Below are positions 35,542 to 43,800 of a stretch of 64,000 bases of DNA, piece by piece. The notes below the pieces were generated by a model, which worked only from the letters and a program-made list of their open reading frames with translations, was not told the DNA's origin and searched no databases. The stretch lies in NCBI GenBank assembly GCA_045430305.1, contig JAILXW010000002.1, forward strand, positions 248,001 through 312,000. Direction: 5' to 3'. The position numbers and the translations under genes are program-made. Origin of the DNA: Agarilytica sp045430305. GTDB taxonomy: Bacteria; Pseudomonadota; Gammaproteobacteria; Pseudomonadales; Cellvibrionaceae. Numbering within the stretch: position 1 is the stretch's first letter; the number at the start of each line of letters is the position of its first letter.

Positions 35542-38500
35542 TTAGTCGCAAGAGTTTACCGAAGACCAGTTACCTGGGCTGGTTTCTTCAAGTGAAATAA
35601 CCGTATTTGAATTGTTGAAGGTGCTGCCTAAGTATGTCGCTGTACCGGTGGAGTAGTACGAGAAGTACTGCTCGTAAGCTCGACCAGCGTTTACGTGCTC
35701 ACTTAACGTTGAGGTAAAACATACACCGCCGTTAGGGTCAGTCACAGTCACTGTTCGAGTGCGTTGTTGCGCAGGGTTGCCCGCTGCATCACTCACGTTA
35801 TAGGTAACGACGTAAGTGCCTTCTCGACTGGTATCAACTGTATTGCCGCCAATAACAACATTTGTGGTGATGTCGCCATCGTTATTATCTTGGGCTGAAT
35901 AGCCTGGTTCACTATATTCAGAATTCAGGTCTATGCTCATTTCCGTTGCACCTGCCAGAGTAATCTCTGGTGGAGTCGTATCTTGTTCATCAACCACTTC
36001 AACGGTCACAAGCACTTCTTCTGCAGGGTTTCCTGCGGCATCGCTAACGTTGTAGTAGAGGTGGTACGTACCCAAAGACGAAGTATCAACAGTACCCGTT
36101 ACGACAACGTTACCAGAAATATCACCATTTACATTATCTGTTGCGACAGCAGTAGGGTTACTAAAGCTGTTGCCAATTGTGACGCTGTAAGAAGTGCCAC
36201 CAGGAATGTTAATTACAGGAATTACATCGTCGGCAATTACGTTAACAGTACGAGTGATTGGTGTTGCAGCGTTACCAGAAGAGTCTGCTGCGTGGTAAGT
36301 GACTTGATATGCGCCAATGATCGAGCTTTCTACCGAGCCGCGAATGTCTGTCACCGCAAAGCTGCCGTCGATGTTATCGGTCGCTGTTGCACCTGGCTCA
36401 ACATAGGTTTGGCCCTGGTAAATCGTCATTGGGTTGTTACCGTTTAGCGAGATGGTAGGTGCTACCGTGTCATTACAAACACCAAGTTCGTAGTACCCGG
36501 GGCTAGTTTCTAACAAAGAGTTCACTGTTGACGCGTTGGTGCCCAGGTTGTTGTCAGATCCGACAGCGAAGTAAGTGTCTGTTCCGCCAAAACAGAAGGA
36601 GCCCCAACAGGTTCCGCCTTCTTCGCGAATGGTTGCACGACCAGCTGCGGCATGTTCACTGTTACTAGTTTCGAAACAGGGCGTTGAAGGCTCTTCGATT
36701 TCAAAGCTACGTGATTCGACCACGCTTGTGTTGCCTTGCGAATCTTCCAAGTAAAGCTCTAGCGTGTGGGTGCCAACGCTTTGATCAGAAAATTCGATAA
36801 TCCAAGTGTCGTACCCTGTGTTGCTATAGCCAAAGTTGGCATTACCGTCGAGCATGACGTACAAGGTGGCAAGGTCGTCGTCGGCGTCACTTCCACTTAC
36901 ATCTAAGCGAGCGGTGTTTTCATTGACGAGACTTACGTTGATGTTGGTAAAGACTGGTGCGCTGCCTTCACTTACTTCAAATTGAAGCGTGACAGGTTCA
37001 CTTTGCATTCCCCAAGTATCTTCCGCTGTAATGACAACACTATGCAGACCAAAGCTTAGGCCTACGAAGTCGTGTGACCATGTGGAGCCAGTAACGTTGT
37101 CGTAAATCGCATCGGCACCATCAAGCTCGAAGTAAACACGACGCATGTTGTTGTTTGCATCAATGGCTTCACCGGAAACCGTTACGGTTGTACCGCTTTG
37201 GTTCCATACAATGTTTTGCAGGGTGGGCGCGACTTGGCGTTCAATGTCAAAGTTGGATGTGAGTATCTCACTTACTCGGCCACCAGAGTCTGTAGCGCGC
37301 ACTTCGTAGGTGTAATTGCCGTTGGCAAGTAACCCTAAGTCGATGCTGTAGTTGCCCCAGATATCGACAGCATTCATCGCAAGCCATGAGCCACCAGCTG
37401 GGCGTGTCTCTACAGAAACGACATCGCCGTCCCAGTCGATAACGCGCGTGTTAAGAATGACGCTATCCACATCACTTTCCCAGCTACCTTGTACGTAAGA
37501 AATCTCAGGCACAAATTGCGAGTCGTTAATGGTGATACTGGTAGAACAGAACCCTTCGTTGCCTTGCACATCGACGACGCGGCCTTCGATCGTGAAGTCA
37601 CCAATACCTGGCACTGGAAGACCATTGCGAGAGATGACTGATGGCCAGAATTGAACCCACTCTGTCTGTGACGATTCTTTGCCGTAGATGTATTGAGGGT
37701 CACCGTCTGGGTCAGTGATAAACATGTCGAATACCACATTGCCTTCGATTTTTTCGATGTCGATAATTTCACAGCTAGGAGTTTCGTTGCCGCCGGAATA
37801 AACCACTGTGTACGTATCGCTGCCACAGTTTGTGCTTAACCCTGAAGAGTCATTTGCGCGCATTGAAATGTTGAGGGTGGTGTTGTCAGCGTAAACCTCT
37901 GGAAGTTTGACGGTCCATGCTCGTTGGCTGGTCATCATGTCGTAAGTCCCTATTGTTACCCAGTCTCCGCCGTCAATTTGGTATTCCAGGGTGACATCAC
38001 TTTGGTTGACATCAGACACTAAACCGTTAATGTCAATTTCACCCGCCACTTGAGAGGTTGAAGGCGATACGCCAATAAAATTACACGCAGGTGCTTCAAG
38101 AGGAAGGATGGTCACGTCTGCACTTATGACATTACTTTGCAGGCCGGTTTCATCTACACCGTATACGTACACGGTGTGGGTGCCAGTGGGAATATTGCTA
38201 GCGATTAGAGTCCAGTATGTGCTGTCGATTGTGACGTTTGTCCAAGTGCCGGTTGCTGGGTCGCCAGCACCATCTACTTGGTAAAACAATTCATTCACAG
38301 CGCTGTCGGGGTCAGTTGTGCGGCCGTAGATAATTGCTGAATCGTCACTAAAATCGGACCCGCTCACTTCCAGCGTAGGTGCAACGCCGCTTTCGACTTC
38401 AAAACTTGTAGTAAATTCGAAAGATTCTCCGGTGTTATCTTCGGTGCGAATATCGACGGTGATTTGTGAATTCGTTGCTGTAGCTGGAATGCTGACCGAG

Positions 38501-40200
38501 AAAGTGCCGCCGTTTATGACGCCAGCAGTCCAGGTTAAGTCACCGTTTACCCGAGCACGTACTGCGGTGATTGTGTCAGCGTTTGCGTCAAATACTTCAC
38601 CATCAATAACAAATGTACCCCCGGCTAAAGAGGTGTCGAGGTTTTGCACTTCAGGAGCAAAGGGTGTTTCTGATGTTGTAGTAGGGAGATCGCTACACAT
38701 TGCATTTGAGAAGTAACCGCTAGGCTCTTCGGCTAAGTTTGTTGTTTCAGAACCATTGGTGCCAAGGTTATCGTCTGAGCCTGTGGCGAAGTATGTGGTT
38801 GTGCCACCCCAGCAAAAAGACCCAAAACAGGTTTGGCCTTCTACTTGGGTATATGCACGGGTTGCAGTTACGTGTTGATTATTGCTCGCCGAGTGGTCGG
38901 TGCAAGAAGATGCAACGCTTGGGTAAAAGCCAGCAACTTCTGCCATACGCACTTGGTGAACACGGGCGTTATTAAACTCTTCTTCACTACCGATAACTGT
39001 GCCTTCGTAGCTAAGTTCAGGGCTAGAAAAGAACGGAATACGTGGGCAAGAGGTTCCGTTTTGGCAAGAATATGACATGACCGTACGCCAATAGGGTGCA
39101 CTTGTATCGTCAAAGGTACCGTAGCCAAATTCATAGTTGGAATTGTTTGCGCTACCTTGAAATTTATCGTGGTGGGCACCAAAGTTGTGGCCGAATTCAT
39201 GAGCAGTAGTAAGACCGCCAATACAGCCTTTGTATACCGCACCGAATGCCCACTCTGGAGTTGCATCCAGATACGCTTGCCCACAGTAATTGCCTGCGCC
39301 GGTGGCGATGGCGACGAGGTCTGCACCGTGCTGTTCGCGAATATCGTGTATTTCATCCATGATGCCGTCTGAAGGGTTTCGCACTGCGACAAGGGTGTCT
39401 AGCATCACGTCACCTTCCGCGTAGGTGGTGTCGACGTGGATATAAACTGTACGCAAGCGCCCTTGAATACCAGAATTTTCGTAGGAATCGTTGGCTTGGG
39501 TCATTCCCAATTCAATTTGTTCGTATACGTCGAGAGAGCCTTCGTTGAGTGCTTTTTGAGTAACAACCCAAAGCACATCAACAGTGTAAGGGTTAGCAAC
39601 AGATGCTGGTGATTCACCGTCAATTCGACCGGCAACTCTGGGTCCTGGAGCAACGTCTTCATCCGAAAATATGTTTCCTGGGAGAATTTCGCCTTCGCTT
39701 TCGAATTCAGAAGGGTCTGAGCTAATCATCATTTGATTGCCCGCATCGTCAGCAAAAATTTGGATTACTTCATCTTTTGTGTGAATAGTCGCTGCAATGC
39801 CGCGTGACGATTCTACAAAGTAAGCGCGGCCTTCTACGCCCGTTGCGTAGCCTGTGGGGTCTAAAAATACAACATCACCTATCCAGGTTGAACCACCCAG
39901 ACTATTCGAGATTATTTTATCTTTGACTGCGAAAAGGTTGTCTAGGCCATCTAGTTCGAGTTTAAAGTCTGATAAATCAAACAAGGCTGAGGTATCGAGC
40001 TGGACGTTGAATGCGGGTTTGCCTTGCAGCACTTGAACCGGTGCTGAATCACTGGCAAGTTGCGTAAGAACTTGTGTGTTTAACTGTTGGTTTTCGGCGC
40101 GAATCAGAAAGTCATCTAGCGTCGTTTGTGCAAAGGTCGTATTGGCAAAGCTGGCAGCGCCAATTGCTGCGGCAGCAAGCCATTTGTTAAAGCCGTTCAT
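35542..40200 (-). CDS. Secreted metzincin metalloprotease with Ig-like repeats (array gene 8)
   Basis: 1552 aa from ATG 40200, preferred over an in-frame TTG at 40212 because MNGFNKWLAAAA begins a standard signal peptide (to about 25, TTFAQ). The peptidase motif is HEFGHNFGAHHD (His334, His338, His344; Glu335), preceded by GCIGGLTTA; Met-turn VMSYSC. Module 1 has the GQTCFGSFCWGG loop and module 2 GGTCWGSFCFGG, each with an extra Cys pair. There are seven Ig-like repeats, three DUF5011-like domains and a YFSYYSTGT C-terminal module. Ig-like repeats 3-7 are nearly identical to gene 9 (for example TTVTVSGEAIDANNNMRRV in both), while modules and C-terminus differ. The promoter block at 40532-40660 is shared with genes 3 and 7. 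Confidence 0.92.
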   Translation of the reverse strand: MNGFNKWLAAAAIGAASFANTTFAQTTLDDFLIRAENQQLNTQVLTQLASDSAPVQVLQGKPAFNVQLDTSALFDLSDFKLELDGLDNLFAVKDKIISNSLGGSTWIGDVVFLDPTGYATGVEGRAYFVESSRGIAATIHTKDEVIQIFADDAGNQMMISSDPSEFESEGEILPGNIFSDEDVAPGPRVAGRIDGESPASVANPYTVDVLWVVTQKALNEGSLDVYEQIELGMTQANDSYENSGIQGRLRTVYIHVDTTYAEGDVMLDTLVAVRNPSDGIMDEIHDIREQHGADLVAIATGAGNYCGQAYLDATPEWAFGAVYKGCIGGLTTAHEFGHNFGAHHDKFQGSANNSNYEFGYGTFDDTSAPYWRTVMSYSCQNGTSCPRIPFFSSPELSYEGTVIGSEEEFNNARVHQVRMAEVAGFYPSVASSCTDHSASNNQHVTATRAYTQVEGQTCFGSFCWGGTTTYFATGSDDNLGTNGSETTNLAEEPSGYFSNAMCSDLPTTTSETPFAPEVQNLDTSLAGGTFVIDGEVFDANADTITAVRARVNGDLTWTAGVINGGTFSVSIPATATNSQITVDIRTEDNTGESFEFTTSFEVESGVAPTLEVSGSDFSDDSAIIYGRTTDPDSAVNELFYQVDGAGDPATGTWTNVTIDSTYWTLIASNIPTGTHTVYVYGVDETGLQSNVISADVTILPLEAPACNFIGVSPSTSQVAGEIDINGLVSDVNQSDVTLEYQIDGGDWVTIGTYDMMTSQRAWTVKLPEVYADNTTLNISMRANDSSGLSTNCGSDTYTVVYSGGNETPSCEIIDIEKIEGNVVFDMFITDPDGDPQYIYGKESSQTEWVQFWPSVISRNGLPVPGIGDFTIEGRVVDVQGNEGFCSTSITINDSQFVPEISYVQGSWESDVDSVILNTRVIDWDGDVVSVETRPAGGSWLAMNAVDIWGNYSIDLGLLANGNYTYEVRATDSGGRVSEILTSNFDIERQVAPTLQNIVWNQSGTTVTVSGEAIDANNNMRRVYFELDGADAIYDNVTGSTWSHDFVGLSFGLHSVVITAEDTWGMQSEPVTLQFEVSEGSAPVFTNINVSLVNENTARLDVSGSDADDDLATLYVMLDGNANFGYSNTGYDTWIIEFSDQSVGTHTLELYLEDSQGNTSVVESRSFEIEEPSTPCFETSNSEHAAAGRATIREEGGTCWGSFCFGGTDTYFAVGSDNNLGTNASTVNSLLETSPGYYELGVCNDTVAPTISLNGNNPMTIYQGQTYVEPGATATDNIDGSFAVTDIRGSVESSIIGAYQVTYHAADSSGNAATPITRTVNVIADDVIPVINIPGGTSYSVTIGNSFSNPTAVATDNVNGDISGNVVVTGTVDTSSLGTYHLYYNVSDAAGNPAEEVLVTVEVVDEQDTTPPEITLAGATEMSIDLNSEYSEPGYSAQDNNDGDITTNVVIGGNTVDTSREGTYVVTYNVSDAAGNPAQQRTRTVTVTDPNGGVCFTSTLSEHVNAGRAYEQYFSYYSTGTATYLGSTFNNSNTVISLEETSPGNWSSVNSCD

Positions 40201-40531
40201 GTTATACCCCAATCCTCAGTGTCCTGATTAATTTCTATATGAGTCGTTAGTAACCAACCGACTATTCCCAATAGCAAAAGTCACGCGTATCCGTGAAGCG
40301 ATCGCCTGAATATCAAAGAGCGCAGAGCGCAAGTGTTTTTGCGAAAGTACCGTCGTTACAACTGGCGTGTACGGAATCGCTTGAGTGACGCCTGCCGTTC
40401 TTAATTCGCATATTGGCGTTCTTTTTATGGGTGCTCTTATTGCGGTATGAATCGCTTTGTCAGCCGATGTCTTCCTTTTTTCGCGGTACCTAACGCTGGG
40501 TTCGGTCGCGAATACAACAATAAGTGCCAAA

Positions 40532-40660
40532 AGTATACGGGGTTGTGCATTCTCAAAATGTGAACGTGGAGCACATGTGGGCGACTAAATTTTCTATCTG
40601 TGAAATAGTTCAAAGTTATAGATTAGTGAATTACCCTATGTATTGGTTATATGGGATTTG
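40532..40660 (-). promoter_or_regulatory. Promoter block of protease gene 8 with CRP-like site
   Basis: TATACT (-10, plus 40532-40537), TGTGA-N6-TCAAA (40599-40614, 62 bases away) and TTATATGGGATTT (37 bases further, a variant of TTATATCGA) are present. The CRP-like core and its flank AGTTATA are identical to those of gene 7. Confidence 0.6.
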
Positions 40661-40724
40661 TATCGGCTTGCTAGCGAGGCGGAGTCAGATAGCACGCTGA
40701 AGGAAAACGAAAAAGCGGCGGGCA

Positions 40725-40752
40725 TAAAAAAAGCCCGTCATGTGACGGGCCT
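40725..40752 (-). terminator. Intrinsic terminator of protease gene 9
   Basis: The 8-bp stem GCCCGTCA/TGACGGGC (40733-40740, 40743-40750) has an A-run on the left giving the U-tract. Its sequence differs from the AACCCGC type of genes 5-8. Confidence 0.87.
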
Positions 40753-40841
40753 TGTATAACATTTCGCGATAGGTGAGCGAAGTGTCAAACGAGTAGCGGC
40801 ATCCTTGCCCAGACTCAATCTTGAAATGAGTTGGTACTGCC

Positions 40842-43800
40842 TTAATTACAGGCAGTCACTTTCACCCAGTGGCCTGTAGATTGTTCTTCCAGGCTTACCA
40901 CTGTTTGCATATTAATCACGGTGCTTCCGAGGTATTCATTTGTCTGACCAGCTGGAACCACTGTGTAGATGTTAGAACCGTATAGCACTTCCGCGCGACC
41001 GGCGTTAATGTGATCATTTAGAGTGTTGCTAAAGCAAGCGCCACCACTTGGATCCACAACGTTGACGGTACGTGTTTGCTCTACTGCAGGGTTGCCCGCG
41101 GCATCGCTTACGTTGTAAGTCACTACGTAAGTGCCTTCAGAGCTGGTATCTACCACGTCACCACCGACAACTACATTTGTAGTGATGTCGCCATCGGTAT
41201 TGTCGGTCGCGAAGTAGCCTGGATCAGTGTACGGATCATTGAGATCTAGGTTTATTACCGCGTCTCCAGACAGAGTGATCACTGGTGGTGTTGTATCTTG
41301 CTCTTCTTGCACGTCTACCGTAACAACCACTTCGTCAGCAGCGTTGCCTGCGGCGTCGCTTACGTTGTAGTACAAGTTGTATGTGCCAACAGCGTTGGTG
41401 TCTACAGTGCCGGTAACGACGACGTTTCCAGAAATGTTGCCGTCAACATTGTCAGTTGCGTCTGCAGAAGGGTTGCTGAAGCTGTTGCCGACATTCACGG
41501 TGTAAGACGTACCACCTGAGATACTAATGACGGGTTTAACATCATCCGCAACAACGTTGACAGTGCGAACCACTGGTGTTGCAGCGTTACCAGAAGAGTC
41601 GCTGACGTTGTACGTTAACTGGTAGGCACCAACAATCGAAGTGTCAACATTTCCAGAGATACCAACGCTTACGCTGATGTCGCCATCGATGTTATCAATC
41701 GCTGTGAAGCCTGGCTCGACGTAAGTCGCACCTTGGTAGACGTCCATCGGATTACTACCTGCCAAAGTGATGGTAGGTGGCGTTGAATCGTTACAAGCTC
41801 CAAGTTCATAGTAGCCAGTGCTCGACTCTAATAAAGAGTTGGTAGTTGAACCGTTTGTGCCTAGGTTGTCGTTAGAGCCAACTGCGTACCAAGTGGTCGT
41901 GATTGTGCCGTAACAGTTACCAAGCCATTCAAATGAACACACTTCTGTGGTCGTTGCTCGACCAGCAGCTTCATGGTTCGCATTGGTGTCTTCAAAACAT
42001 GGTGTTACTGGTGCTTGGATTTCGTAAGTGCGTGATTCAACAACGCTTGTATTGCCCTGTGAATCTTCAAGATACAAATCAAGCGTGTGAACACCAACGC
42101 TTTGGTTCGGGTATTGAATGATCCAAGTGTCGAAACCGGTATTGGCGTAGCCAAGGCTTACTGAACCATCGCGAGTCACCTGTAACGATTCAAGGTCGCC
42201 GTTAACATCGGTACCACTTACGTCGATGCGAACAGTGTTTTCATCCACGATACTGACATTGATATTGGTAAATGTAGGTGCGCTGCCTGCTGTCACTTCA
42301 AAATCGAGTGTAAAGGGTGCGCTTTGCATGCCCCAAGTATCTTCCGCAGTAATGACAACACTATGTTGGCCAAGGCTTAGACCTTCGAAGTTGTGAGACC
42401 ACGCTGAGCCGGTGACGTTGTCGTATATTGAATCCGCACCGTCAAGTTCAAAGTACACGCGACGCATGTTGTTGTTTGCATCAATGGCTTCACCAGAAAC
42501 GGTGACAGTTGTGCCGCTCTGGCTCCAAGTAATGTTTTGCAGGGTAGGTGCAACTTGGCGCTCAACATCGAAGTTGGTTGCGAATGTGTCACTTACTCGG
42601 CCGCCAGAATCCGTGGCGCGTACTTCATAGTCGTAGTTACCGTCAGCAAGTAAACCTAAGTCGATTGTGTAGTTACCCCAGATATCGACTTTGCTCATTG
42701 CTGCCCATGAGCCACCCACTGGGCGTGTCTCAACAGAAACGATATCTCCGTCCCAGTCGTTCACTCGTGTGTTAAGAATGACGCTGTCCACTTCGCTTTC
42801 CCAGTTGCCTTGCACGAAAGAAACTTCAGGCACAAATTGCGAGTCGTTAATGGTGATGTTGGCAGAGCAGAACCCTTCGTTACCTTGTACATCGACGACG
42901 CGGCCTTCTATCGTGAAGTTACCAATGCCTGGTACGGGCAGGCCGTTGCGCGATACCACTGATGGCCAGAATTGCGCCCATTCCGTTTGTGATGACTCTT
43001 TACCGTAGATGCTTTGTGGGTCGCCATCGGGGTCAGTGATGAACATGTTGAACACGACGCTGCCTTCGATTTGCTCAATGTTGATAATTTCACAGCTAGG
43101 TGTTTCGTTACCGCCAGAATAGACCACAGTGTACGTATCGCTGCCACAGTTAGTGCTCAGGCCCGAAGAGTCGTTTGCACGAACGTTGACGTTTAATACA
43201 GATGCGTCTGCATAGGTGTCTGGCAATTTAACGGTCCAAGGTTGCTCTGAGCTGATTAAGTCATAGCTGCCAAATGCGGTCCAAGTGCCACCGTTAACTT
43301 GGAATTCTAAGGTGACGTCACTTTGGTTTGCGTCAGAAACTAGACCGTTAATGTCGATCTCGCCGGCAACTTGTGAGGTAGAAGGTGATACACCCAAGAA
43401 ATTACACGCCGGAGCTTCGAGAGGAATCGTTGTTACCTGTGCGCTTATTACATTACTTTGCAAGCCTGTTTCATCAACGCCATACACGTGAACGGTGTTA
43501 GTGCCCACAGGAAGGCTAGAGGTGATTAACGTCCAGTAGTTGGTATCAACCGGGAAGCTTGTCCAGGTGCCAACGGCAGGGTCTCCGGAGCCATTTAGTT
43601 GGTAGAATAATTCATTAACAGAGTTGTCTGGGTCATTAGTCGTACCATAGATCACAGCAGTATCGTCACGGAAATTTGAACCACTCAATGTAATTTGAGG
43701 AGGTACGCCAAGATCCACATCAAAGGTCGTAGTGAACTCGAAAGATTCGCCAGTGTTATCTTCCGTGCGGAAATCAACAGTCAACGTTGAGCCGCCTAAC

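Larger units (their letters stand above)
40201..40841. other. Intergenic region, upstream of protease 8 and downstream of protease 9
   Basis: The leader of gene 8 has only a distant version of the leader repeat (GACGCC-N22-GGCGTT near 40387-40425). The promoter block and the terminator of gene 9 follow. The string ACTCA-N9-TGAGT near 40814 is a weak hairpin behind the stop of gene 9. Confidence 0.5.

Noticed and set aside
35983..39392. Long frames opposite or within protease genes (for example 35983-36447 plus, 38868-39392 minus), also seen in most other array genes
   Set aside because: They overlap clearly coding, conserved protease sequence, have Cys/Arg-rich unlikely composition, and recur in parallel positions only because the genes are paralogous.
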